The notes: generated from the letters alone by a model not told the origin. A stretch of DNA of 37,513 nt from Ophiocordyceps camponoti-saundersi (nom. inval.) (GCA_003339415.1 PDHQ01000316.1:1-37513); one strand, 5' to 3'. Numbered from the stretch's first letter, positions 1 through 12,444 are shown. Numbers and translations are program-made.

Positions 1-121
<121 letters not shown>

Positions 122-1179
122 AAAGGTAAGTTTAAGTTAATTTTAAGTTAGATATTATAAGGTTTTATATTAATTTTAATTTAAAGTTAAACTTATACTA
201 GCGCCGCCCTCTTAAACTCTTACTATTTTATATAACTATTATATTATTATTTTAAGTTTTATACCTAAAATAATATAAATAATAATAATATTTTTTAGGC
301 CTTTATTTATAAGTATTATATAAATATATTAAAATTAAACTTATTTTAAGTTAGGGTGAAGTTAAAATTAAAATAATTACTAATATATTTTAAACTTAAT
401 ATTAAGCGCTTATTATATATGCTTAATATTTATTTCCTTTATATACTAGTTACTTACCTTTATAGATATAATCGCGATATTTCTTTACCCGCGCCCTAAG
501 ACGCCTCCCCTTATAATTACTATAACGCTAATTACGCCTTATTATATATAACTTAGGGAGCGCGACTTATTCGTATCCTCGCCGCCGCTTATACTCTTAT
601 CTTAAGCGTATTATATAAATATTAAGCGCGGTAATATAAAGCGGGTGCCCTTTTATTAAAATTATATTAGCTAGGTAAGTAAATAAATACTAAAGATTAA
701 TATTTATTAGGAATAAGTATCCTAAGTAGCGACCGCTTATTATAAATATATAAAAAGGGTATTTAGTATAATAATATATATATACCTTATTTAATAAATC
801 TTAGTATAATATAAATTAATATTAACTTAATAAACTATTTTAATAATAGCGGCCTTAGCTTAGGCCTTAGCTATTTTTATTAATAATAATATACTTTTAT
901 ATAAAGACTAATATATTAAAATAAATCTAATAATAATATAATCCTTAGTTAAATTTAAGTTAATATTTAACTAATATTAATAATATAGTAATATTACTTA
1001 TTTAGCCTTTTAAGCTTAGCGCGCAGCTTATCTTCTAAAACTTATACGCTAATAATAAGGGCGGGAGAATTGCTAAAGTTTATTTTTTTTAATTTTTCTT
1101 ATTATTTTTTCTTTTCCTTTTTTATTTTTTTATCTCTTATAATTTACTAAATTAATTTTCTTATAAGAGACTCTAATTT

Positions 1180-1503
1180 AATAATAATAATAATATTATT
1201 ACGCTAGTATGCCCCGTATAGCTTAGAACTATCCTATATATATTCTAAGAGGGGGAAAAACCGGAGAATCCCGGGGTAAAACCCTCCCCTTAAGCGTTAC
1301 CTCGGCTTCGGGTCGGACCACGCCCGCACCCGGCACTCTGCACTTTTGATAGGTCAGGTGATAACTAGTAACTAAGGAAGCCGACACGTCCCCCGGAACG
1401 GAGCCCGCGGTAATAAGTATACGCGCAGTCCGGGTCCGGTACGGAGTCCGCATAGCTTACTCGTCTTCCTAGCCGTCGTCGTCGCCGTAAACCGAGTCCC
1501 CGC
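1180..1503 (-). mobile_element. Family B, short copy keeping only the tail end, lightly mutated
   Basis: A 324-bp GC-rich island inserted in family C. It is flanked by the direct repeat gactctaattt (1169-1179 and 1504-1514), an 11-bp target duplication, and the family C sequence resumes after it. It matches only the low-coordinate end of the full copies at 5097 and 23406. Read on the minus strand it ends in an ATT-rich tail. A constant tail end with a missing opposite end is the pattern of 5' truncation in target-primed (LINE or SINE type) insertion. Unlike everything around it, it keeps many CpA and TpG dinucleotides. The small open frame inside it (1229-1453, minus) is not believed to be a gene. 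Confidence 0.82.
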
Positions 1504-1940
1504 GACTCTAATTTTAAACTTATAAATAATATAATAAATAAAAGATTACTAAGTAATAACTAATATTAATTTAAATCTAGTAAGATTTTAAGTTAAAGTT
1601 AAAGTAAGTTTTTAATAACTTTAAACTAAAAGCGAAAAAATAAAAAATATAAATAATATTAACTTATAATAAATTATTACTAAGTAGTAAAATACTTAAA
1701 TTACCGAATATTAACTAAATACTAATAAAAATATATTAATAAGTTATTAAAAATAATAATTATAGCTTTTTAAATATTAGCACTTTAATAATTCTTATTA
1801 TTTAAATTATTTTTCTATTTTTAATTTAAACTAAAGTTAAGTAAAATAAAGCTAGCGCTTTAGGTAATAATATTTAACTAAGTTTTAAATAATAAAAAGT
1901 TATTATTTAACTAAAATAACCTTTACTTATTATTAATTAA

Positions 1941-2497
1941 TATTAATTAAGTATCTTTCCTAACTTAAATAAAAAGCTAGTATTTTATATTTATAAGTTA
2001 AGTATCCTTCCTAAGCTAAATAAGAGGCTAGTATTATATTTTATTTTTATTATAATAGTTAAACTAAGTATTATAAGGAACTCTATATATATATATTAAC
2101 TTAAATAATAAGGTTCGGGTAACTTATCCGAATTATATAGCTAAAGAAATAGTCCGTCTCTTATTTTATATACTCTAGCTAATTAAGTTACGAATAATTA
2201 ATCTTAATAACTTTATTTATAATTACTCTCTTAAAGAATATATAAAAAAATTAATATATTATATATATATCTTAGCTACCCTCCTTATTACCTAAAGATC
2301 TTTATTATATTAATATCGCGCGTTATATTAGGAATACGCTAGTCTTAGATTAGTATTATCTTAAGTTTAACTTTTATTTATATATATCCCTAACTTTTTA
2401 CTTTATTTATATAAAGATAGTAATCTTTATAACGCGTACTATATATATTTAACGTATATTATATTTCTAAGTAGCTAGTAATATATATATTTTAATA
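1941..2497 (-). repeat. Family C LTR with an internal tandem duplication
   Basis: The same LTR as at 10243, 13492, 15448 and 18543, here 557 bp instead of 507-508. The extra ~49 bp is a tandem copy of the first ~50 bases: the block gtatctttcctaa near 1951 recurs as gtatccttcctaa near 2001. The ends are tattaa and tttaata, RIP versions of the TGTTAG/CTAACA ends inferred for the family. Interior sequence lies on both sides in the order expected for two elements sharing one LTR, so it is not a solo LTR. Confidence 0.85.
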
Positions 2498-2950
2498 TTA
2501 ATAATTTTTCTAGTCTAGTTAGGAATATATTCTTATCGTATAAGTAATAGGGAGTATAATTAGGTTTTCTTAATAGCTATTATAAATCGAATTATTTCTT
2601 TACTTTTAAGAACTTATATAATTAAAGTTTAATAAATACCCCTTTCTTACTAATTTATTAATAAGTCTAAGTTAATATTATATTAATATCTAATTATTAT
2701 CTTACTAATTCCTACGCTACTTTTTATTATTAAAAAATAAATAAAGGCTATAAGTAATAAGCTTAATATTATATATATTGCCTAAATATATAACTTAATA
2801 TTATAATAAGATATCTAAGCTTACTAGCTAGCCTTATAGCTTAATAGCTATTAGCTAGCTACTAGATTAATAGTTAACTCCTTTAAAATTAATATAAGCT
2901 AGCTATAAGGATATTACTAAAGCGCCTTACTTTAGAGGCTTTTAGTAAAT

Positions 2951-2989
2951 ACCGGCTATTATAAGGGGAAATCTCCCCTATTAACCGGT
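2951..2989. repeat. Two-tier inverted repeat in family C
   Basis: Outer arms accgg (2951-2955) and ccggt (2985-2989) enclose inner arms agggga (2964-2969) and tcccct (2974-2979). The matching regions of C1 (near 12958-13000) and C2 (near 16450-16490) keep most of the inner arms and the ccggt side. Its function is unknown. Confidence 0.55.
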
Positions 2990-3084
2990 AAACCCTTATA
3001 GCTAGTAAAGGTTATCCTCTTCTTATAATATTAACTGTCCCTATATTATAGCGTTTATAAGCTCGCTATTTATTATTACTCTTT

Positions 3085-3141
3085 TAGCTATATTTTAAAA
3101 TATTAAGATTCTGTTAACGCTACTACTTTAAGATATAGCTA
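3085..3141. repeat. Hairpin-forming inverted repeat in family C, first copy
   Basis: The arms tagctatattttaaa (3085-3099) and tttaagatatagcta (3127-3141) pair at 14 of 15 positions around a 27-base spacer. The same place in C1 (12812-12862) and C2 (16584-16634) also forms a hairpin, but with a different arm sequence. Confidence 0.6.
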
Positions 3142-3576
3142 TCCTCTAATAGCTTTTTCTTTTTTAGTTAATTAATTAAAGGAATATAGATATATATATC
3201 TAATATATTAAAAAATAAAGTAATATCTTAAGTAAGCTTCTAGCTTAGTAGTTTATAAAAAAGGAATAAAAACCTAAAAAATAAATATAAAGAGGGAAAA
3301 AAAAAGAAAAAAAATTAAAAGGGGAAAAAAAAGGGGCTTTTATAATTAAAGGATATATACCGTATTTACCTTAATTATAATAAGCTATTAATATATATTA
3401 TATTATTATATATTAATATACTTAAGTTATATAAGTATATACTTAGCTTTATTATAATTAAAAGGGGTATATATTATAAGTATAAATAGGTAAATTAGTA
3501 AGTTAGTAACTTTACCTATAAATTACGCCGCGCCTAAGCTCCTTATTCTTTTTTTTTCCTCCTTTACTTTAATTAC

Positions 3577-3610
<34 letters not shown>
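3577..3610. repeat. (ATT)n microsatellite
   Basis: About 11 ATT units at the position of the family C central tract. It marks the break point of this C copy. Confidence 0.95.
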
Positions 3611-3612
<2 letters not shown>

Positions 3613-3719
3613 GCTATTAAGGTAAGCTTAGCTTAAATTTAAGTTAAAGTTTATAATATATTATACTAATTTTAAGTTAAGTTTACTTTTATACTTATAT
3701 AATATTTTACTCTTTATTA

Positions 3720-5060
3720 CTTTACGTATAAGATTATTTTACTTTCTAAGCGCGCTATAGCTAAAAAAAACTTTATCGCTTTAAGTAATAAAGGCGATAA
3801 TAATAATAATAAAAATAATATAAATTTTATTAATACTCTTACGCCTTATTATATCGCTAAAAGTCGCGCAGGTAAGTTACGATTTTTTTTAAAGTTTATA
3901 TTAAACTTAACCTATTTACTAATATATTATATATTATAATAACTTTATCTCCTCCGCGGATTATTAGTATTACTCTTAAGTTATATAAGAAAACTAGCTC
4001 TTATCCTGCTAGCGCGATTAAGATTACGCTTAAGCGCTCCTACTATATTAATATATTTAAATCGGATAATAATACGCCTATTAAATAAAAGCGTAAATAT
4101 AAGCGTAGCGATACGCGCTAGCTTATCCCTTACTATTAGTATATAAGGCGGCTAATATAATAGCTATTATCTATAAACGCTTATTAGTATTAAAACTCTT
4201 AAATAGCGCGCGCTTATTATACTTATATAGCGGCGAGGGATTATTATAATTTAGTATCTTTTTATATTAATAATAATAGTTTATTAAATTTATAACTAAT
4301 ATTAGCTAGCTAGATTTTTCTTATTATAGCTAATATAGCTTAAGTAATTATTACTTTTATAATAGATAATTACCCCTTAGAGTCTAATTAAGTAGCGGAG
4401 GTATATTAATAATAACTTAAACCTTAAATAATTTTAAACTAATATTTAACTAATATCGGTAATACTTTAATATTATATATAAAGCTATAAAAATATTCTT
4501 ATATATATTATTTTCTAGCGTATAGAATAACCCTCTTCCTAACTAGAAAAGTTACTATATTTACGAGAAATTAAGTATTTAAAAAAGAGGTGTTCCTGCT
4601 ATTTAGTAGATAATAATTTAATTACTTACTCTCTTCTTAACTTTCTAAATAATTCTATTATTTACTTATTATTATAAAACTATTACTATTCTAATCCGAT
4701 TTAAACGCGCTTCTATATCTAATAATCTTATTATTTAAATCTCTATTACTAGATAATTAATTATCTTCCTAACTTTAAACTAATTAAAAGTGCTATCTAA
4801 CTTCTATCTTACACTTATAAGCTGCGCTTAAATAGTTAAGTTACGTAAAGGTGCTTAGTTAAGTTTATATATATAATAAGTATAAGGTATATATAAGTAT
4901 ATATAATTAGTTTAAGCCGCGCGTAAAATAGGCGCGAGCTATATATAAATTTTAACCTTAAGTATATATATTATATATATTTTAAAACCTCTTAAATTAT
5001 TTTATATTAATTAAGTTATATTTTTATAAAAGTAATAAAGCGTAAAACTTTAATAGTAAA
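3720..5060 (+). pseudogene. RIP-destroyed coding relic, family unknown
   Basis: From about 3750 to 5050 the plus strand reads as a protein-like frame if in-frame TAA and TAG are taken as former Gln or Trp codons. The early part (about 3750-3870) is rich in Asn and Lys. It ends at the exact fungal splice-donor hexamer gtaagt (3872-3877), and a coding-like frame resumes near 3935, so an intron of roughly 60-90 bases is possible although no clean acceptor is left. The later part holds basic segments (around 4085-4110) and hydrophobic stretches. I do not recognise the family. It could be a transposase, a retroelement ORF or a captured host gene. There is no functional frame now. It lies between the broken family C copy and a family B insertion. 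Confidence 0.4.
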
Positions 5061-5096
5061 ATAACTTTAATTATAAATAACTTTAATATATAATAA

Positions 5097-6969
5097 TAAT
5101 AATAATATTTATATACTAATATACTTAATATAGCTTAGAACTATCTTATATATATTCTAAAAATAGGAAAAACCGCAGAACTCGGAGTAAAACCTTTCCC
5201 TTAAGTATTACCTTAGCTTAGGGCCGGACTAGGTTCGCACCCGGCACTCTATACCTTAGATAGGTTTAGTAATAATAAGTAATTAGGAAGCTAATATTTC
5301 CTCCGGAGCGGAGTCCGCGGTAATAAAAGTACGCGTAGTCCGGGTTTAGTATAAAATCTATATAGCTACTTATTTTCCTAAGCGTTATTATTACTATAAA
5401 CTAAATCTCTACGCTTAATTATAATATCCTAAATAATCTATTTAATTAAGGCTTTATTAACGTAATTAAGGAATATATAGAGGTTTTATTAGCTTATAAT
5501 AAACCTTATAATAGCTAATTTTAAAAAGCGGCTTAATTATTATAGCGGAGCTATAAATAAGTTTAGAAAAGGGGTTAGAGGCGGAGCTACTATATTCGCT
5601 TTTTAGTATTTCCGCCCCGGCTATTATTAAACTCTAGTTAGCGCTAAAAGGGGAGGAGGGGCGGTATATATAGAGTTCCGATTTATAAATCTCTAAGGTT
5701 AGGAAATATAAGTATCTTTCGCCTAATCTTACGCTACTCTTATTTTAAGGTAAAGTTAACTTTACTTAAGGTAAGTCCCCTAATAGAGAGGGTAATAATA
5801 TAGTTTTTTTCTATATATTATAAGGTAAGCTAATTTACTTTTTATATATAAAAAGGCGGAGTATTAGCTATATTATAGCTTTATTATATAATATTTAATA
5901 ATATATCTAAGCTAGTAATATTTAAAATATTACCGGGGTTAGACTTTTAGCTTATAAGGTTCTATATTAAAAATCTCCGCTTATATTATTATATTTTTAT
6001 TATAAATTTAGTTTATATTTATTATATTATTAATAGTAATTATAAAAGAACTTCGCTAAATTCCTAAATAATATCTTTTCGCGTATAATTATATTACTAA
6101 AACCTTATTTAATAACTTAATCTTTTTCTAAAAAGCTTCCTTATTATTTTACTATAAGGCCCGCGCTAGTACCTTTTTTATAATAAAAATATAACCTTTA
6201 CTAGTTAAGTATACTTTTTCTTTAAAAGTAATATAAAGCTACCTTAAATTAAACCGGAGCTTATAAATAGTATTTTAGAATATTATTATAATATTACCGC
6301 TAAGTAGTTTCTTTATTATAAGGGCTTAGCCTTACTTACGGAGTTTATAGTTAATATTCGTTATAGTTACTTTAAGGCCTTAAACTTAGAGCGGAGTAGC
6401 GATAAAATTAAAGCGAATTATAAGCTAATATTTATATCGCCTAGGAACTTATTTTTTAATAGTTTTCTTTAGCGCTCTAGCTATAATTATAGCTTATATT
6501 AAAAGAGTTCCGCTTTTCTTAAAGTTATAGAAAAAAAAGGAAACTATAGCTATAATAGCCGAGGAGATATTATTAATTAATAAAGTTAGAGTAAGGGGGG
6601 CGCCTCCCCGGACCCTTTTAGACTCCGCTACTTATTCGATAATTACTTATACGGAGACTAAGGCGTTCCCTAAAATAATCTTACTAATACTTATTTTAGC
6701 TTCTAATAAGGTAAAAGGTACGGTAAACTTTTAGGTTCGAGTTTATTACGATTTAAAGTAAAGCTATATTTTAGGTAAAAAATTTTCGCGGTTACGATTA
6801 ACTTATATAGCGTTACCCTCCCCCTTAGAGTTACTCTAGGCGCGGCTTAAAGCTATTATTATAAGGTAATAAGAGGAGCGGAGTCTGCTTATAATATAAG
6901 AATAAGTAATCCGTATCCGCGTCGCTATAAGCGCGGGATCCGTAAAATATATAAAAGTTAATAATTATT
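5097..6969 (-). mobile_element. Family B, complete copy (1.87 kb)
   Basis: Flanked by a perfect 20-bp direct repeat beginning ataactttaatatata (5077-5096 and 6970-6989), a target-site duplication. The low-coordinate end is (TAA)n-rich, which is an (ATT)n tail when read on the minus strand. The other end is aaaatatataaaagtt. It aligns along its length with 23406-25272 and with the reverse of 20207-19056 plus 15447-14731. A GC-richer segment near 5580-5700 reads on the minus strand as a short Ser/Ala/Pro-rich frame with tolerated stops, so part may once have been coding, but I recognise no domain. The variable duplication length argues against a cut-and-paste DNA transposon. Confidence 0.82.
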
Positions 6970-6989
6970 ATAACTTTAATATATAATAA

Positions 6990-9239
6990 GTAATTATTAC
7001 TTAGCTTTTAAAATAATAAGTTATTATTATAAAGCTTTAAAATTTTATATATTAGTAATATAAGTTAATATAGCTATTTAAGTAATTATAACCTTACTAT
7101 AAGCTATTATTACTAAGATTATTATTTAATAATAATAAGGATTTTTTCCTTATATAGCGTTTTTTAATATCTTATAAGCTATAAGTAAACTAGGCTTTTA
7201 TTAGCACTACTTATAATTAATAAGTATTCTTTTATTAGTATTTATCTTTTATAGTTTAAGCTAAGGTAGCTTTATTTTTTAAGTAAAGCGGTAACTTTAA
7301 ATATAACTCTAACTATTTTCTAAGTTATTTTAATATTATATTTACTAACTTATACTAATATTAAATAGCTAAAATAAAGCTTAAAAACTTTGTTTAAAAC
7401 TTTTTTAAATTCTTTTTAAATTTTCTTATTTTAAAGTAAAGCTTACTTTAGCGGATAGCGCTAAGTAAGCAGATAAGATTAAAACTATACGCTTTTATTA
7501 TACTCTTACCTTAGCTTTTTACTAATATTATATAAGGCGTGATATTTCCCTAACTAATTATATTATTATTATATTTAGAATTTACGCTATTATTATAAAT
7601 ATTAAGTTATTCCGCTTTAAAAATAAAAGCTATATACTTTTACTACTTTTCTTAAGGCCGCCTTAAGATACTTTTATAATTAATATAAACTAAACTAATA
7701 CTTACTTATATTTAAAAAAGTATAAAAGCCCCCTTTCTTATAGCTACTTTAGCTAAGGTAATAAGATTTATTATTAAGCGGCTTAAGTAAGTAATAATAA
7801 GATTATAAAGCGCTATAATAATAGCTACTACTTTTATTATAGCGGTATAAGCTATTTCTCGCGCGAGTATAAACTAAACCCCTCCTTTTAAATATTTTTA
7901 ATTTAAAAAGCTAATATAATAAAAAAGGAGGATATTCTTACCTTAAATTAAAGATATAAATCCTCCTTATAATAAGTCTCTTATAAGGGGGAGACTTATA
8001 TAATAATATTATTTATAAAGATTTAAATAATTATTTTATAAATATTAGTTAAAATATAAACTTACTGCCTCTACTCTTACTTATTTTTATAAACTTTATA
8101 TTTTCTATTATTATATAAGCGGATAATAGCTATTATTATTATATTATTATAAGTAATTTTTTAAAAACTAATATAAGTTAATAAAAACTTAATAAACGTA
8201 CCTAAATTTAGTATAACCTTACGAATAATAGTAAGTTATTTATAGATTTATAATTAGCTTAAAAATTCAGCTTAGGGCTATAACGCTCCCGCCTCTTAAT
8301 TAGGGTAATAGCGGAAATAATAAAAGGAGATATAATCGAAAGGATCCGAAAAGATATTAGACGCAACTAGGCGTAAGGCTAGCCGAGTTTACTTATAACT
8401 TAGTTAATTATAAATTAAATATAAGAAACTTATAAGAACTTTTTTAAGTTTTTACTAATATTTTAATAAAATAATTATATATAACCTTATTAAGCTTTAT
8501 TATAGTAAACTTATTTTAACTAATTTAAGCTATAATAGAATAATATATAGTTTACCTTAAATAGAAAGTAAAATAAGTAAATTTAGCTAAAATGAAAACC
8601 TTTTATATAAAGAATATTAAATATATTATAATTAATATTATATATAAAATATTTCCCCGCTTTTTAATAAAAACTAATAGTTAAATTTAAGAAAATATAA
8701 GCTTAAGTTATATTAGCCTTATAACTTTATTTAAAATTAAAAAAGTAAATTTTACTTAAATATTAAAAAGAAATTATAATATATTTTAATAATATTATTA
8801 AAAATATTACTAATAAGACCCTTAAAAATATAATATTAGCTATTAATTATACTTTAAAAGTAATATTTTACTTAGTAGTTTACTAACTTAATAATAAAAA
8901 CATAGCTATTATATTTAACTTTAATATTATAAAATTTATATAAAACTTTTTCTAAATTAGGACTATTTTTAAGCTAGATATTACTATTACTAACTAGCTA
9001 TATAATATTATCGCTAAAAGGCTTCCCCTTTTACTAGCTATAAGGGACTAAGATAGCTTTATTATTAAAATTATATAAGTTAATAAAGTTACTATTACTA
9101 AGCTATAAGCTTTAAAAGTAATACCCGGAGCTATATAAATAGCGATAATAATTAAATTAACTTTACCTGCTAATATAAATAAACTTTATAATTATAAACT
9201 AATTATAAAAATATAAATTTTTTAAACTAAGCTTTTTTT
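6990..9239. other. AT-rich relic sequence, no gene recognised
   Basis: A heavily RIP-mutated stretch between a family B insertion and the relic at 9240. I find no long terminal or inverted repeats in it and no match to families B, C or D. Protein-like patches occur but do not join into a recognisable domain. It belongs to the old sequence into which family C (at 10243) and B (at 14716-14730) were later inserted. Confidence 0.5.
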
Positions 9240-10090
9240 AAACTTTATTCGCCTTTATTAATATTATAACTATTATTACTTTAATTATATTATTAAGTTT
9301 TATAAATATAGTAAGCTTTATAGTAAATATAATATTATTATATATAAGATTAAGACTAAATATAAAGCGGGATAAGATAAATACTTTTATATATATATTT
9401 TCTATAAGTATAATTACTCGGCCTAGTTTTAGCTATACCTTATAATTATTTAAAAATAAAATAAGGCCCGCGCTTATTATAAATATTAACTTATATAATT
9501 TACTAAACTTATTATATAGTTTATAATATTATTTAGTATATAATTTACTTAAAAGCTAGCTTTAAAATCTTTATACTAATTAACTATAAATAGGAAATAT
9601 TACTAACTTATAAATAGCTTCTAACTAAAGCTATCTTTTAAAATATTAATTAGCGGAGATATATTAAAAACTACAAGGCGCTAAATTAGATATAATAAAA
9701 ATATATCTCTCTTAAGTTTAAGCTAGCTACCTTTTAAATAGCTAAAGATTATAATTAATATTAATAAGCTTACTCTTTTCTTATATAAAATAAATAAACT
9801 TATTAGAATTAGTATTAAGCCCTTAACTACGCTAGCCCTTATTAGGATATAGATTAAAGCCGCTATTAAGGTATTATATAAAAATAGTAAAAATATAACT
9901 ATTATTACCTCTAACTCCTCTTTATATATTTAAATTTTTTTTAAATATTAATAAATAACCTAAGCTAGTATAACTAGCTTTTTATAATATATATAACTAT
10001 AATACTATTACTTTATAAGAAATAATATATTATTTAGGAGCTAGTTTACCCTTTTCTAAAACTTTACTTTATTAATTTATTTTTTATAAT
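9240..10090 (+). pseudogene. RIP-destroyed coding relic, possibly a transposase
   Basis: With TAA/TAG tolerated as former Gln/Trp, one plus-strand frame stays protein-like from about 9340 to 10085, first with a Tyr/Lys/Phe-rich part and then with mixed hydrophobic and charged segments. Some Tyr codons (TAT/TAC) in the first part may be former Cys or His, which would suit a small zinc-binding domain like those at the start of Mutator-type transposases. That is a guess from spacing only. No catalytic triad could be placed. There is no functional frame today. The sequence around it is split by family C at 10243 and continues at 14004. Confidence 0.35.
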
Positions 10091-10242
10091 AAATAAGCGG
10101 CTATATATATTTATAAGCGCTATAATATCTTAAATTAGTTATTTATTACTAGTAAAAATTAAGATAGAGTTAGCTTCGCTTCCGGACTAAAAATCCTTTT
10201 AATATACTCCCCCTTAAATTAAGCTAAATAAAGCTACCTTTC

Positions 10243-10749
10243 TATTAGAATATATATATTACTAGCTACTTAGGAATATAACACGCGTTAAATACGCGTA
10301 GCACGCGTCGTAAAGATAACTATCTCTATATAAATAAAGTAGGAGGTTAGGGATACGTATAAAGAGGAGTCGAACTTAAGATATTACCGATCCGAGACTA
10401 ATATAATATTAATATAATATACGAAGTTAATATAGGAGGAGGATAGGGAGGTAGTTAGTAAGAGGGGGAATATATATATAATATATTTATTTTTTTATAT
10501 TTTATAAAAAAAAATAAGTTATAAATAAAATTATTATTTAATCTTTTATAATTTTATTAGCTAAAATATATTATATAATAAATATAATATTCTTATATAT
10601 TATATAATTTAGATAAGTTACCTAAATTTTATTATTTAAGTTAATATAATATATATATTTTAAATTTAATTTATTAATATTTTTATTATAAGAAGTTTAT
10701 AATATAATTTTAGCTACTTATTTAGCTTAGGAAAAATACTTAACTAATA
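10243..10749 (+). repeat. Family C 5' LTR of C1
   Basis: Aligns with the 3' LTR 13492-13998 and with the inverted LTRs of C2. It is one of the less mutated LTR copies and keeps three acgcgt sites and a TATA-like box near its start. It ends ctaata at 10749 and is followed by the primer-site-like sequence. Confidence 0.92.
10283..10336 (+). promoter_or_regulatory. Putative LTR promoter: three ACGCGT boxes, paired GATA motif, TATA box
   Basis: Within the first 95 bases of the LTR, acgcgt occurs at 10283-10288, 10294-10299 and 10303-10308. It is followed by gataactatc (about 10315-10324, a GATA motif facing its inverse) and tatataaata at 10327-10336. ACGCGT is the known MCB box bound by MBF in yeasts; using it here is inference. 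The order upstream elements then TATA fits a U3 promoter driving rightward transcription. In the C2 LTRs two acgcgt copies remain at 18985-18990 and 19005-19010 with an atgcgt variant between them. Confidence 0.5.
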
Positions 10750-10754
10750 TTAAT

Positions 10755-10766
10755 TAGTAATAAAGC
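10755..10766 (+). other. Putative tRNA primer-binding site of C1
   Basis: tagtaataaagc starts five bases after the 5' LTR. Undoing likely RIP changes (TpG to TpA, CpA to TpA) gives a sequence close to the TGGTATCAGAGC primer site used by initiator-Met-primed LTR elements. The same motif lies at the same five-base offset in C2 (18526-18537, minus strand). Confidence 0.5.
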
Positions 10767-12235
10767 TAGGTTATATTATAAACTTAATTACCTTTTATTA
10801 CTTAAAACTTAATTAATTAATATAAGCTAAAATATTAGCTTTTTTATTATTTAACTTTAATTTAGATTAAAAATAGAAAAATAATTTAAATAGTAAATAT
10901 TTATTAAAATACTAATTTCTAAGAAACTATAATTATTATTTTAATAATATATAAATATATTTTAATTAATATTTAGTTAGTAATTTAATAATTTAAATAT
11001 TTTAATACTTAGCGATAACTTATTATAAGTTAATATTATTTATTTTTTTTCTTTTTACTTTTAGTTTAGGATTTTTAAGGACTTATTTTAATTTTAACTT
11101 AAAATTTTATTAATTTTAAATTAATTTTAATAATTATTTTATAATTATTATTTACTAAGCTTTTATAAATTTAATATTAAAAATCTCTTATAATTAAGTT
11201 AATTTAGTAATATATAAAAGATAAAAATAATAAAAGATAAAAATAATAAGAAAAGAAAAAGTAAAATCCTTAAAATTAGAGTCTCTTACCCTTACTCCTA
11301 ATATAAATATTTAAAAAAGCGTAACGCGTAATAATTATATAAGGCTAGCTAAGTAATATTACTATATTAATAATATTAGTTAGATATTAACTTAAATATA
11401 AATAAAAATTAAATTATTATTAAACTTATTTTAATATATTAATTTTTATATAAAGGCGTATTATTATTTATAAATATAATAAAAGCTTATATAAAAATTA
11501 TAATAGCTAAAATAGTTTATTAAATTAATATTAATTTATATAAAATTAAGTTTTAATAAATTATATATATATTATTATATTAAATACCCTTTTTAGTATA
11601 TTAATAATAAGTAATTACTAGCTAAAATACTTATTTTTAATAAATATTAATAGCTAGCTTTTACTTACTTATATAGCTAATATAATTTTAATATAAGGAT
11701 ACCTTTTTAATATTACCGCGCTTAATATTATCGCGCTACGCTTAAGATAATAGCGTAAATAGTAGCGAGGATATAAAAAGATTACGCTTAGTAAGTTATA
11801 CTTAATAAGGCGTAATAAATATTATTACTAATATAAGCGATAATATTTATAAGCGCGAGCGAAAAATAATCGTAGATATTATAAAAAGAGCTTATAAGGG
11901 GCGCGTAAAAAAGATAGGAGTAGAATATATATAATACGCGTTCGAAGCTAAGTTTAAAATATATTAGAAATTAAGTTAATTTTAACTTATAGCTAATATA
12001 AATTAAAGCTAGAATTAATATATTTTTACGTTATTAGTAAATTAAAGTTTTAAAAATATTATTATTATTAATATTATTCTTAGATTTAAGATTTAAAATA
12101 ATAACTTAATAACCGCGTAAAGCGGTAACTTGGTAAGTATATAAAAGGGCGGTCTTAATATATAATAAATTTTAAGTTAAGGTTAGTAAAAGCTTATTAT
12201 AATACTAACTTAAGATTAACTTAAACTTACTTTTT

Positions 12236-12444
<209 letters not shown>

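Larger units (their letters stand above)
2498..3610 (-). mobile_element. Family C interior (3' part), truncated at its (ATT)n tract
   Basis: Matches 15956-17059 of C2 in the same orientation, including the gttaggaatat block just after the LTR, the tataaatcgaattatttcttta block near 2580, the hairpin with accgg/ccggt outer arms near 2951-2989, and the pyrimidine block before the (ATT)n tract. Similarity to C ends at the microsatellite (3577-3610), after which the sequence is different. Together with 1-2497 this is one and a half elements joined through a shared LTR, a typical product of LTR-LTR recombination. No coding frame is seen. Confidence 0.8.

Noticed and set aside
1229..1453. A 74-codon open frame on the minus strand
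   Set aside because: It lies wholly inside the short family B copy. It is open only because this island escaped most RIP stops, the same region in other B copies is not open, and the translation shows no domain. Not called as a gene.
1180..1503. Family B short copy as a tRNA- or 5S-derived SINE, or as a solo LTR
   Set aside because: No convincing A and B boxes or tRNA/5S similarity could be read, and the duplication is 11 bp rather than the 5 bp typical of LTR elements. The full-length copies show it is the end of a longer element.
5097..6969. Family B as a DNA transposon with terminal inverted repeats
   Set aside because: The two ends are not inverted copies of each other, and the target duplications differ in length between copies (11-20 bp).
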